From: JAJZIH01 sp021785265
GTDB lineage: Bacteria; Pseudomonadota; Gammaproteobacteria; JAKAQQ01
Assembly: GCA_027338645.1 (NCBI GenBank)
Contig: DAHWSH010000002.1
Coordinates: 1 to 64,000 of the forward strand
DNA length: 64,000 nucleotides
Reading direction: 5' to 3'
How positions within the stretch are numbered: position 1 is the first letter of the stretch; each line of letters begins with the position of its first letter. The notes beneath the pieces were generated by a model. It saw only the letters and a program-made list of their open reading frames with translations, did not search any database and was not told the DNA's origin. A program made the position numbers and the translations under genes. Shown in pieces: positions 26,443-34,813 of this stretch.

Positions 26443-27816
26443 TCACCCATACCGTGACTCATCCGCCAGGTTTTCAAAACGGGTATACGGAGCGAGAAAA
26501 GCCAAACGGATCTCACCGATAGGACCGTTCCGGTGTTTTCCAATGATGACCTCGGCGACTCCCTGATCCGTTGATTCCCGGTTATACATTTCATCTCTGT
26601 AGATGAAGGCGATGAGGTCTGCATCCTGCTCGATGGTTCCGGAATCCCGGAGATCCGACATCACCGGACGTTTGTTGGGGCGCTGTTCTAGGTTACGGTT
26701 GAGCTGCGAAATAGCAATCACCGGGATATTCAGCTCCCGGGCCAGTGACTTGAGATCCCGCGAGATCTCGGAAATTTCCATGGTCCGATTCTCGATAACT
26801 CGGGCGGTCTGCATCAGCTGGAGATAATCCACAATGACAAGACCCAATCCATGCCGGTGCTTGAGGCGTCTGGCCCGGGCACGGACTTCTGTCGGTGTGA
26901 GGCCGGGCATGTCGTCGATAAACAGGGGGATTCCTGTCAACAACTGTACTGTTGCCGTGAGTCTGGGCCAATCGTTTTCCTCGAGGCGACCCGTCCGGAG
27001 ATGAGACTGGTCCACACGGCCCAGTGAAGAGAGAAAGCGGAACACCAACTGTTCCGCTGACATTTCCATGCTGAAGATCGCGGTAGGAACCTGATATTTG
27101 ATGGCCGCGTGTTCAGCAATATTCAACGCGAAACTGGTTTTCCCGCTTGAAGGACGACCGGCCACGACAATCAGATCTCCATTCTGGAGACCCGACGTCA
27201 TGCGATCGAACTCTGAAAGACCCGTGGCAACTCCGGTAATAGGCTGCTTAGAATGATACAGGGTGTCGATCCGGTCGATTGTCCGGTTGATCACCTGAGG
27301 CAAATCAACAAAGGTGTCCCGCCCACGAAACCGTTCGTCTGAGAGGCGAAAGATGCGTGACTCCGCATGATCCAGAACTTCCACAAGACTCCGTCCCTCC
27401 GGACGCATGGCCTGTTCTGTGATCTCGCTGCCCGCACGGATTAACTGTCGAAGCAAGGACTGTTCACGAATGATGGTGGCATAAGCCAAGGTATTGGCAG
27501 CGGTTGGGGTATCGTGGAGCAGTTGAACCAGATAAGCGGTTCCACCGGCCTCGTCCAGCCGACCGGTTTGGGACAGGTGGTCCGTAAGGGTCACCAGATC
27601 AACCGGTTTCCGCGCCTGGAAAAGCGCCAGCATTGCCTCAAACAGGGTCCGGTGGTCGTTCCGGTAAAAATCTTCGGATCGAACGATATCCGAAACTTCG
27701 GGCCACATCGTGTTGTCGAGGATCAGCCCCCCGAGAAATGCCTGTTCCGCTTCGTCCGAGTGTGGGGGTCCTTGGATCAGAAGCCCGGCAGATTCATGCG
27801 GGCGGTCGAGACTCAT
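26443..27816 (-). CDS. dnaB: Replicative DNA helicase DnaB
   Basis: DnaB is the hexameric 5'-3' helicase at the replication fork. The 457-residue protein has an N-terminal primase-interacting domain (EQAFLGGLILDN to about residue 110), a linker, and a RecA-like core with Walker A VVAGRPSSGKTSFALNIAE, Walker B GLVIVDYLQLM and the arginine-finger region SQLNRNLEQRPNKRPVMSDLRDSG. No intein is present. It follows rplI with 9 bases between them, in the usual rpsF-rpsR-rplI-dnaB order. Confidence 0.97.
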   Translation of the reverse strand: MSLDRPHESAGLLIQGPPHSDEAEQAFLGGLILDNTMWPEVSDIVRSEDFYRNDHRTLFEAMLALFQARKPVDLVTLTDHLSQTGRLDEAGGTAYLVQLLHDTPTAANTLAYATIIREQSLLRQLIRAGSEITEQAMRPEGRSLVEVLDHAESRIFRLSDERFRGRDTFVDLPQVINRTIDRIDTLYHSKQPITGVATGLSEFDRMTSGLQNGDLIVVAGRPSSGKTSFALNIAEHAAIKYQVPTAIFSMEMSAEQLVFRFLSSLGRVDQSHLRTGRLEENDWPRLTATVQLLTGIPLFIDDMPGLTPTEVRARARRLKHRHGLGLVIVDYLQLMQTARVIENRTMEISEISRDLKSLARELNIPVIAISQLNRNLEQRPNKRPVMSDLRDSGTIEQDADLIAFIYRDEMYNRESTDQGVAEVIIGKHRNGPIGEIRLAFLAPYTRFENLADESRYG

Positions 27817-27825
27817 GGACGCCGA

Positions 27826-28278
27826 CTAGGCTTCGGATTCGACTCGGAGAATGAGGTTGGCTTCCACATCGGTATGCAGGTGGATCGTCAGCTCTTCGTC
27901 CCCAAGTTCGCGGACTGGACCATTCGGCATCCGGACATGACGACGTTCCAACTGGATACCCAGGATTTCCCGGATCTGTTCAACCACATCCTGGGGTCCA
28001 ATGGATCCGAACAGACGTCCTTCAGGTCCCGCCTTGACCCGGATCACAAGAACCTGTCCCTGCAATTTTTCGAGGGAGGTCTTGGCCTCTTCAAGCAGAC
28101 GATGGGCTTCGGCTTCCAGTTCAGCCCGGCGCTCTTCAATTTTGCGAATGTTCTCGGGCGTTAGCGGCAGTGCTTTCCGTTGCGGAATCAAAAAATTCCG
28201 GGCATAGCCGGGTCGCACGTTGACCTGCTCGCCGATGTCACCCAGATTCTCAACCTTTTCAAGCAACACGATCTGCAT
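27826..28278 (-). CDS. rplI: 50S ribosomal protein L9
   Basis: L9 is a two-domain 23S rRNA-binding protein that limits frameshifting. The 150-residue sequence starts MQIVLLEKVENLGDIGEQVN and has GYARNFLIPQRKALP, the family signature, then a long connecting helix rich in Glu and Ala and a C-terminal domain (VIRVKAGPEGRLFGSIG). I start at 28278; the frame extends seven residues further, but MQIVLLE is the standard N-terminus. Confidence 0.97.
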   Translation of the reverse strand: MQIVLLEKVENLGDIGEQVNVRPGYARNFLIPQRKALPLTPENIRKIEERRAELEAEAHRLLEEAKTSLEKLQGQVLVIRVKAGPEGRLFGSIGPQDVVEQIREILGIQLERRHVRMPNGPVRELGDEELTIHLHTDVEANLILRVESEA

Positions 28279-28345
28279 GGCACTTTCCTCAAAAACCAAA
28301 AAAACGGGCAGATGATTCCTGCTGACTCACCACGGGATCACCGGC

Positions 28346-29302
28346 TCAGATGGCCCTCGCCGCTCGCGGGGGGAAAAAATTATCTGCAAACCCGACCAGC
28401 ATCAACACCACCCAAAGGTATGCACCCAGCATGGCGAGTGCTGAAACCGGAGGTCCAAGAACCGAACCAAAAAAACTGGAAACCAGCAGCAGGTAGACTA
28501 TAAGTCGCCCCCAAGCCAGTTGCGGATGTGATTTCACCCAGCGCTGTACGACCGCGAGCCCCTGATAAATGAACATGATTGCGAGTACAAACGCGAAATT
28601 GTCAAACAGGTCGGATTGGGCCATTGCCGCCACGATCACCACCAAGGCAAAAAGGAACGAGGCCGCATAGCCACAGCGATAACTGCGGAACTCGTCACCA
28701 AACCGGCCAGGCTTTTCCAGACGCATCTGCAACCAGCGGGCAGCCAAAAGAAACAATGAAACACCAAACACCAAGAAAGCAGCAAAGGTTCCGATCAGCC
28801 AAGGCGCATGAGTCGTCACCACGCGGCCCAGAGCATGGTAAACCGGCTGGTGCTTGAAATAACGTCCCATGGATTCCTCAAACCAGTGTGACCAATACTG
28901 CTGAGGATTGGGAACCAGTACCCGAAACAAAAAAACACCGGCTAACCCAAGTAAGGATGTGATTTCCACCACCAGGGACAGGGAGCGGCCAGATCCGATG
29001 AGAGAAGCCAGTACAACCAGCACAAACCAAAACCCGGTCAGCTCAATCAGGGAAAGGATGCTTTCGGTCGTCAAACCAGATTTCCCCGGACGACCCATGA
29101 GCTCTAAAGCGATCAGCCCAGCCAGGATCAGGATGGCATAAACCATCGTGCGGGAGCCGGTCCAGAAACCTTTCCGCATGGCGACGAGCGCAAGCACCAG
29201 CCCGGCCAGCGGGGTAAAAACGACTGAAAGAACAGCCAGATCCGAAAAAAGCGCAGCCGCAAGGTCGTGCTCAGAAATCCATTCGCTAAAACGGTTCAGC
29301 AT
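28346..29302 (-). CDS. DUF2232 polytopic membrane protein
   Basis: The 318-residue protein is mostly hydrophobic with about eight predicted membrane segments. It fits the DUF2232 (YybS-like) family by its position between rpsR and rplI, a location seen in many beta- and gammaproteobacteria. No catalytic motif is visible and no function is established. The starting region MLNRFSEWISEHDLAAALFS is amphipathic, and the C-terminus ends with a short basic tail (FPPRAARAI). It is probably cotranscribed with the ribosomal genes, with 76-base and 67-base gaps on its two sides. Confidence 0.75.
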   Translation of the reverse strand: MLNRFSEWISEHDLAAALFSDLAVLSVVFTPLAGLVLALVAMRKGFWTGSRTMVYAILILAGLIALELMGRPGKSGLTTESILSLIELTGFWFVLVVLASLIGSGRSLSLVVEITSLLGLAGVFLFRVLVPNPQQYWSHWFEESMGRYFKHQPVYHALGRVVTTHAPWLIGTFAAFLVFGVSLFLLAARWLQMRLEKPGRFGDEFRSYRCGYAASFLFALVVIVAAMAQSDLFDNFAFVLAIMFIYQGLAVVQRWVKSHPQLAWGRLIVYLLLVSSFFGSVLGPPVSALAMLGAYLWVVLMLVGFADNFFPPRAARAI

Positions 29303-29378
29303 GGCCGCACTATCGGGGTCCGGGAAACGGACATGGAGCCACTCGGGACCGAAGCACGGAAGCAGCGCAAACGCAGGA

Positions 29379-29600
29379 TCAATGCCGGTCCGTGTAGGGC
29401 AGAAGCGCCAAGTACCGAGCCCGTTTGACGGCCAGGGTCAACTGCCGCTGAAACTTGCTGGTTGAACCCGTGAGACGGCTCGGGATGATTTTTCCGGTTT
29501 CGGTCACATAGTTTCGCAACGCTTGAAGGTCCTTGTAATCAATCTCCGCGTGATCGAGTGTGGGACGGGAAAAGCGTCTACGACGGTAATACTGCGGCAT
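29379..29600 (-). CDS. rpsR: 30S ribosomal protein S18
   Basis: S18 binds S6 on the 30S platform. The 73-residue sequence starts MPQYYRRRRFSRPTLD and contains IDYKDLQALRNYVTETGKI and LTLAVKRARYLALLPY, all diagnostic. I start at 29600, 22 bases after the rpsF stop. PriB, found between rpsF and rpsR in E. coli, is absent. Confidence 0.97.
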   Translation of the reverse strand: MPQYYRRRRFSRPTLDHAEIDYKDLQALRNYVTETGKIIPSRLTGSTSKFQRQLTLAVKRARYLALLPYTDRH

Positions 29601-29622
29601 GATATCGGTCTCCTCTAAAAAC

Positions 29623-30156
29623 TCAGTCGGCGGATCCGTTGGCGCCGGCCAAATCCGGATCCATTTCTTCATTCTGGTCTTCGTCCTCTACTTCCGGCGT
29701 CAACTCCAAGTCCTGCTCTGCCTTTTCAGGTTCTGTTTCCTCGGAACTCGACCCACCCGCCCCGGCAGCAGCAGCACGCGCAAGCATTTCCTGCTCGAGC
29801 TGCTCTCGTTCCCGGGCATCTTTTTCTTCGCGATCTCGAAGCAACGCAGTCGGCTCGACCTGTGCAGTATCCCGTCGAACAATGAGGTGCCTCAAGACCA
29901 CGTCATTGAAGCGGAACGCCTCCTGTAAAGCGGCCAGTGTCGGCGAATCACACTCGATGTTCATCAGTGCGTAATGCGCTTTGTGAAGCTTGTGGATCGT
30001 GTAGGTGAGTTGCCGGCGCCCCCAATCCTCCGAACGATGAACTACCCCGCTGCCGGATTCGACCAGCGTTCGGTAGCGTTGTAGCATTCCGGGGACTTGT
30101 TCGCTCTGGTCGGGATGGACCAGGAAAACCACTTCGTAATGACGCTTCAAGGTCAT
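29623..30156 (-). CDS. rpsF: 30S ribosomal protein S6 with long acidic C-terminal tail
   Basis: S6 forms a heterodimer with S18 on the small subunit. The core (about residues 1-100) is typical: HYEVVFLVHPDQSEQV, LAALQEAFRFNDVVLRHLIVRR. The protein is 177 residues long, well above the common 95-135. The extra length is a charged helix (REEKDAREREQLEQEM), an Ala/Gly linker and a strongly acidic tail ending DPDLAGANGSAD. E. coli S6 also has a Glu tail extended by RimK, so this may be a genetically encoded equivalent. The ATG at 30156 has a strong AGGAGGTC site. Expression is probably driven by the promoter at 30250-30278. Confidence 0.96.
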   Translation of the reverse strand: MTLKRHYEVVFLVHPDQSEQVPGMLQRYRTLVESGSGVVHRSEDWGRRQLTYTIHKLHKAHYALMNIECDSPTLAALQEAFRFNDVVLRHLIVRRDTAQVEPTALLRDREEKDAREREQLEQEMLARAAAAGAGGSSSEETEPEKAEQDLELTPEVEDEDQNEEMDPDLAGANGSAD

Positions 30157-30249
30157 GACCTCCTTACGGACGAAGGCCCCGCTCGGGGCAAGGAGTGGAT
30201 GGGCGACTTGCTCACTCTAGAGGCCCTGGCGGGCCTGGAGTGGACGTCA
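30157..30249 (-). promoter_or_regulatory. Structured 5' leader of rpsF
   Basis: Between the predicted start near 30243 and rpsF, the minus strand holds two GC-rich hairpins: AGGCCC/GGGCCT with a 4-base loop (about 30221-30236), and GCCCC/GGGGC with a 4-base loop (30176-30189), about 20 bases upstream of the start codon. Many bacteria regulate rpsF by S6:S18 binding to an RNA hairpin here. I could not confirm the specific CCG-bulge motif. Confidence 0.35.
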
Positions 30250-30278
30250 GTTTAACGGAGAATCCCCCCGAAGGTCAA
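30250..30278 (-). promoter_or_regulatory. Predicted sigma70 promoter of the rpsF-rpsR operon
   Basis: On the minus strand TTGACC (30278-30273) and TTAAAC (30255-30250) are separated by 17 bases. The -35 overlaps the last codons of rlmB. The -35 is strong and the -10 is mediocre. Confidence 0.5.
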
Positions 30279-31087
30279 CTTCCGCCGTCCGGATTCCGGA
30301 CAGAAGGCCCCGTTTTGCCGTTGCCACAGACATTGCCTCCTTCCCGGAAAGCATTCTGCCGTCCGATTTCGTAAAGCGCGATGGCCACGGCCACAGAAAC
30401 ATTGAGGCTTTGCATCCGGGGGGACATGGGAATTCTCAGGATCTCATCACAAGTCTCCTTCGTGAGCCGCTTGATTCCAGCCCCCTCTCCGCCTGCGACC
30501 AAGACCGTCGGCTGATCAAATGACCACTCATGGAGGTTTCGCACCCCTCCATGATCCAGTCCCAAAACCCAGAAGCCCGACCGCCTAGCCTGCTCCAGGC
30601 ACCGCACGAGATTCGGGACAACACAGGAGGGTACCCGGTCCCCCCCCCCTGAGGCGCTTTTGAGCGCGGTGGCATTGAGGGGCGCAGACCGGTGACGAGG
30701 CAGCACAACTCCGGAAACACCAAATGCAGCCGCAGAACGTAGACAGGCTCCCAGGTTGCGGGGGTCCTGGATTCCATCCAGAGCCAAGAGCAGTCGATAG
30801 CGGTCAGGGTTACCGAGCCAGGTCTCTATCCCTTCTCCCGGAGTTCCTGGGCCGTTCCCCAGGCCTGATCTAACCTCAGCCACGATCCCCTGATGGATCC
30901 CCTCCTGGGCCAACTGATCTATCACAGAACGCTCCACCTCACAAATCTGCACCCCAGCGTGCTCCAGGGTCTCCCGCAAGGCATGCACCCGCCGGTTCCG
31001 GCTGCCCTTCTGCACGTAAAGTCGTTCCAGGGGACGCCCACCTGTCCAGGCGGCTTCCACGGCATGGAGACCATATATCCTGTCCAA
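30275..31087 (-). CDS. rlmB: 23S rRNA (guanosine-2'-O-)-methyltransferase RlmB
   Basis: RlmB methylates G2251 in the peptidyl-transferase P loop. The SpoU/TrmH knotted methyltransferase signatures are present: LALDGIQDPRNLGACLRSAAA, VLVAGGEGAGIKRLT and IPMSPRMQSLNVSVAVAIAL. An N-terminal RNA-binding domain begins IYGLHAVEAAWTGGRP. I chose TTG 31087 because it matches known N-termini; the frame is open to 31147, which would overlap rnr. The rnr-rlmB order is conserved in gammaproteobacteria. The start is the uncertain part. Confidence 0.93.
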   Translation of the reverse strand: MDRIYGLHAVEAAWTGGRPLERLYVQKGSRNRRVHALRETLEHAGVQICEVERSVIDQLAQEGIHQGIVAEVRSGLGNGPGTPGEGIETWLGNPDRYRLLLALDGIQDPRNLGACLRSAAAFGVSGVVLPRHRSAPLNATALKSASGGGDRVPSCVVPNLVRCLEQARRSGFWVLGLDHGGVRNLHEWSFDQPTVLVAGGEGAGIKRLTKETCDEILRIPMSPRMQSLNVSVAVAIALYEIGRQNAFREGGNVCGNGKTGPSVRNPDGGS

Positions 31088-31091
31088 CGAT

Positions 31092-33266
31092 TCAACAGCC
31101 CAGACGTTCGACAAACCCCAGATCGAGTTTGCCTTCCTCAAGGTCAATCTTCAGAATCTTGACCCGCAGGCGGTCGCCCAAAGCAAAGACTTGTCCCCGG
31201 TGCTCGCCTGTCAGGTTTCCCTGCTTGGCTTCGTGGTGATAGTAATCATCCGGCAGATTGGAAATATGCAGCAGCCCGGAAACCAGGAAACGTTCCAGTT
31301 CAACGAACAGTCCGAATCCGGCAACGCCTGTGACCAGGCCGTCAAAGGACTGGCTGACCTGTCGGCTGAGATAGCTGAGCTGACACCATTGCAGGGCGGC
31401 ACGCGACGCCTCATCGGCTCTTCGCTCCGTATAGGAACAGTGCACGGCCAAGGACGGCCAGTCAATTCCGGGAACATCCAGTTGGCGCAGCCCCCGGTGA
31501 ACCAGAAGGTCCGGATAGCGACGGATGGGTGATGTAAAATGGCAATAGTGGCGCAAGGCCAGACCAAAGTGGCCACGGGGCGAAGGATCATAGCTGGCCC
31601 GCGACAGGGTGCGCAGCATTAACATCTCAATGACACTCCGTTCCGGCCGATTCGAGACCTGATGGAGCAACCGGATAAAATCCCGCGGTTCGGGATGATG
31701 GCCACCGCCCAGAGTCAACCCCCACACCGAAAGAGCCATGCGTAAATCGGAGAGACGGTCCAAGGTCGGAGGTGAATGCACGCGGTACAGCACCTCCGCT
31801 TTCTTTTGCTCAAGCCGACGCGCGACTTCCGTATTGGCCAGAATCATACATTCTTCAATCAGCCGATGGGCGTGGGTACGCTGTCGGATCTCAATGCCCA
31901 CCACATGGCCATCCGAGCCAAAGACAATATGCGGCTCACGGCTCTCGAAATCGATGGCGCCCCTTTTTTGGCGTACCCGGCACAGTTGCTCATAAAACGC
32001 ATAAAGAACCTGAAGCGGCTCGAGGACCGTACTCAGTCGGCGTTGTGCCGCAGGATCTGCACTTTCCAGAGCGCAGGCCACTTCCTGGTAAGTGAGGCGC
32101 GCATGGGAATGAATGACCGCCGGATAAAAATGGCTGCGTCGCAGCTCTCCTTTCTCTGTGAGCTCCAGATCCGCGACGTATGCCCATCGATCCTCACCGG
32201 GTCGCAGGGAACACAGGTCATTGGAAAGACGTTCGGGCAACATGGGAATCACCCGATCAGGAAAATAGACCGACGTCCCGCGGTGGGCTGCCTCTCGATC
32301 CAGAGCCGTTCCCGGGCGCACGTACTCGGAAACATCGGCAATGGCCACAATCAGCCGGAAACCGCCCCCTGCAGTCCGTTCCGCAAAAACAGCATCGTCG
32401 AAATCCCGTGCATCCTCCCCGTCGATCGTCACCAGAGGAAGATGACGGAGATCTCGTCGCTCGGCTCCATAAGGCGGGCGGGGTGACTCGAGGGCTTCCA
32501 ACTCGGCCAACACATCGGCGGGCCAGCCGACGGGCAGAGAAAAACTGGTCACGACCAGGTCCTGGCCGAGCTGAGGTGATTTCTGCTGTCCCAGAATTTC
32601 AAGGATTTGGACAACCGCAGACTGCCCTCTTCTCGGATACTCGAGGATCTCAACCTTCACGAAATCACCCTCGTGCGGGATCTTCCGGTCATCTGGAGAA
32701 ACAACGAAATCCGTGAAGAGTCGAGGATGGTACGGCGTCACAAAACCCACATTCCGCTGGACAAAGTAACGGCCCGATACGACGTGGTGCGCCCTCTCGA
32801 TGACTTCGATCAACCGGGCGGAGGGCAGCCCTTGGGAATCCAGAGCTATCCGCGTTTGGATCCGGTCGCCATCCATGAGGGTCACCATTTCTGCAGGGGG
32901 AATCGGGATCCGTTCGCCCCCCTGCAGGGGTTCCAGGTAACCGAAACCATCCCGCTCCGCACGAACTCTCCCCGTGACGATCGGCAGGACCCGCACCAGG
33001 CACCACTGGTTCCGGCGGTTCTGGATCAGCTCGCCATCTCGTCGCATAGCCTGGAGGCGACGTTCCAAACCCTGGATGAGCTCCGGGTCTTCAAACCCAA
33101 AAGTCTCGATCAGGGTCTCGCGATCCACTGGTTGTCCCATGGCCTCGAACCATTGCGAGAGAAACAGTCGACTGGGCAACGGGTTGGCATATTGCCGGCG
33201 TTCGCGCTCATAGAGCGGATCCTGATCCGGCCAGAGGGGCACAGGGGGCGAGGGAGAGTGGATCAT
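31092..33266 (-). CDS. rnr: Ribonuclease R
   Basis: RNase R is a processive 3'-5' exoribonuclease able to degrade structured RNA, with roles in rRNA quality control and trans-translation. From the ATG at 33266 the protein has 724 residues. It has an N-terminal helix-turn-helix and cold-shock domains, then a catalytic RNB domain with IDGEDARDFDDAVFAER (four metal-binding Asp), SVYFPDRVIPMLPERLSNDLCSL and SPIRRYPDLLVHRGL, and a C-terminal S1 domain (FDGLVTGVAGFGLFVELE). The start PLYERERRQYANPLPSR region matches the family N-terminus. The terminal basic tail of E. coli RNase R is missing. Confidence 0.95.
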   Translation of the reverse strand: MIHSPSPPVPLWPDQDPLYERERRQYANPLPSRLFLSQWFEAMGQPVDRETLIETFGFEDPELIQGLERRLQAMRRDGELIQNRRNQWCLVRVLPIVTGRVRAERDGFGYLEPLQGGERIPIPPAEMVTLMDGDRIQTRIALDSQGLPSARLIEVIERAHHVVSGRYFVQRNVGFVTPYHPRLFTDFVVSPDDRKIPHEGDFVKVEILEYPRRGQSAVVQILEILGQQKSPQLGQDLVVTSFSLPVGWPADVLAELEALESPRPPYGAERRDLRHLPLVTIDGEDARDFDDAVFAERTAGGGFRLIVAIADVSEYVRPGTALDREAAHRGTSVYFPDRVIPMLPERLSNDLCSLRPGEDRWAYVADLELTEKGELRRSHFYPAVIHSHARLTYQEVACALESADPAAQRRLSTVLEPLQVLYAFYEQLCRVRQKRGAIDFESREPHIVFGSDGHVVGIEIRQRTHAHRLIEECMILANTEVARRLEQKKAEVLYRVHSPPTLDRLSDLRMALSVWGLTLGGGHHPEPRDFIRLLHQVSNRPERSVIEMLMLRTLSRASYDPSPRGHFGLALRHYCHFTSPIRRYPDLLVHRGLRQLDVPGIDWPSLAVHCSYTERRADEASRAALQWCQLSYLSRQVSQSFDGLVTGVAGFGLFVELERFLVSGLLHISNLPDDYYHHEAKQGNLTGEHRGQVFALGDRLRVKILKIDLEEGKLDLGFVERLGC

Positions 33267-33293
33267 GTGGGCGTCGGGACTGGGGGAATCACG

Positions 33294-33323
33294 TTGACCG
33301 CTTGGTACGAACTCGGCTATATT
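33294..33323 (+). promoter_or_regulatory. Predicted sigma70 promoter of tRNA-Leu
   Basis: TTGACC (33294-33299) and TATATT (33318-33323) are separated by 18 bases. Transcription would start near 33330, three bases before the mature tRNA 5' end. It lies in the 66-base region between the tRNA and the divergent rnr gene. Confidence 0.6.
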
Positions 33324-33332
33324 GCACATCGA

Positions 33333-33417
33333 GCCGAGGTGGCGGAATTGGTAGACGCGCTGGTTTCAGGTACCAGTGGAGCAATCCGTGGAGGTTCGAG
33401 TCCTCTCCCCGGCACCA
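33333..33417 (+). tRNA. tRNA-Leu (anticodon CAG)
   Basis: An 85-base class II tRNA starting GCCGAGG and ending CCCCGGC-A-CCA, so CCA is encoded. The acceptor stem pairs except for an A5-C68 mismatch, which also occurs in E. coli tRNA-Leu(CAG). The anticodon stem CTGGT/ACCAG holds loop TTCAGGT (anticodon CAG), the variable arm follows, and the T arm is GGAGG-TTCGAGT-CCTCT. It is on the strand opposite to its neighbours purA and rnr. Confidence 0.97.
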
Positions 33418-33457
33418 TACGCGGACGATGGGCATGGAAAATCGCCGGGCCCGGTTC

Positions 33458-34786
33458 TTAGGATCGGGGTTCATGGCCTGGCAAACGGGCTTTCTCATCA
33501 AACGGATTTTTAAGAATAATGGTTTCGTCACGTTCTGGCCCGGTTGAAATGAGGCTGACGGGAATCTCTGTAAATGCCTCGATCCGTGACAGATAGGCTT
33601 GGGCGTTTTTGGGCAGCTGATCGTATGAGCGGATCCCCAAAGTCGAGCAACACCATCCAGGAAGATCCTCGTATACCGGCTCGACCGCCGCATAATCTTC
33701 CGCTCCGGTCGGCGCGACCGTGAGCAACCCATCCGCTTTCTTGTAAGCGATACAAACCCGAATGGTATCCAGTTCATCCAGAACGTCCAGCTTGGTGATG
33801 CCGAGTGATGAAACACTGTTGTTGATAATCGCGCGGCGCAATGCAACGACATCAAACCAGCCACACCGGCGGCGCCGGCCCGTCGTCGCACCAAACTCGG
33901 CACCTCGATGCGCCAGGTGCTCTCCCATCTGGTCGACCAGTTCCGTGGGGAAGGGTCCTCCGCCCACGCGGGTGGTATAGGCCTTCACGATACCCAAAAC
34001 CTGATCCAGATAGCAGGGTCCCAAACCCGATCCGGTCGCCGCGCCCCCGGCCGTCGTATTGGATGAAGTCACAAAGGGATAGGTCCCGAGATCCACATCC
34101 AGCAAACTGCCCTGTGCACCCTCGAAAAGCAGGTTGCCCCCGCTTTCCCGGAGGGTTTTCAGCAGGGTACCGATATCGTCCACCAAGGGCTCCAGTCTCG
34201 GCGCATAGCTCAGGTATTGGTCCAATGTCTCCCGGAAAGAGACCGTTTCCGTCCGGAAATAATCCCTGAGAAGAAAGTTGTGAAAATCGAGCGCCTCGCC
34301 CAGTTTGGTTGCGAAACGTTCGCGATGGAACAGGTCCGCTACGCGGAGCGCCCGCCGGGCAACCTTGTCTTCGTAGGCCGGACCGATTCCCCGCCCGGTC
34401 GTCCCGATTGCCCGTGCCCCCCAGGCCTGTTCCCGGACCTTGTCCAATGCCACATGGGACGGCAAGATCAATGGGCACGCCGGGCTCAGACGTAGCCGCT
34501 CAAAAACAGGAATGCCCTGCTGAACCAGTGCGTCGATCTCTTCGAAAAGGGCGGGCGGGGACAGGACCACGCCATTCCCGATGAGACACCAGACCTGCTC
34601 GCGCAAAATACCCGCCGGGACCAGATGGAGAACCGTTTTCTGTCCGTTCAGGACCAGGGTATGTCCGGCATTATGCCCACCCTGAAAGCGGATCACAGCA
34701 TGCGCGCGTTCCGTCAACAGGTCGACGATCTTTCCCTTTCCTTCATCTCCCCACTGGGTACCGATGACAACAACGCTTTTACCCAC
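33458..34786 (-). CDS. purA: Adenylosuccinate synthetase
   Basis: PurA forms adenylosuccinate from IMP, Asp and GTP, the first committed step to AMP. The 442-residue protein starts VVVIGTQWGDEGKGKIVD (GTP loop with catalytic Asp), then RFQGGHNAGHTLV with the catalytic His, GTTGRGIGPAYEDKVARRALR and TTAGGAATGSGLGP. The start is a GTG at 34786 after a GGGGGG-TAGGA stretch. It follows hflC by 27 bases; hisZ, which sits here in many proteobacteria, is missing. The next downstream gene on this strand is rnr, beyond the opposite-strand tRNA. Confidence 0.97.
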   Translation of the reverse strand: MGKSVVVIGTQWGDEGKGKIVDLLTERAHAVIRFQGGHNAGHTLVLNGQKTVLHLVPAGILREQVWCLIGNGVVLSPPALFEEIDALVQQGIPVFERLRLSPACPLILPSHVALDKVREQAWGARAIGTTGRGIGPAYEDKVARRALRVADLFHRERFATKLGEALDFHNFLLRDYFRTETVSFRETLDQYLSYAPRLEPLVDDIGTLLKTLRESGGNLLFEGAQGSLLDVDLGTYPFVTSSNTTAGGAATGSGLGPCYLDQVLGIVKAYTTRVGGGPFPTELVDQMGEHLAHRGAEFGATTGRRRRCGWFDVVALRRAIINNSVSSLGITKLDVLDELDTIRVCIAYKKADGLLTVAPTGAEDYAAVEPVYEDLPGWCCSTLGIRSYDQLPKNAQAYLSRIEAFTEIPVSLISTGPERDETIILKNPFDEKARLPGHEPRS

Positions 34787-34813
34787 TCCTACCCCCCTTT
34801 CTCCGATCGATCC

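Noticed and set aside
31776..32486. 236-residue frame on + inside rnr
   Set aside because: It lies wholly antisense to a conserved RNase R catalytic domain and has no motif or ribosome site of its own.
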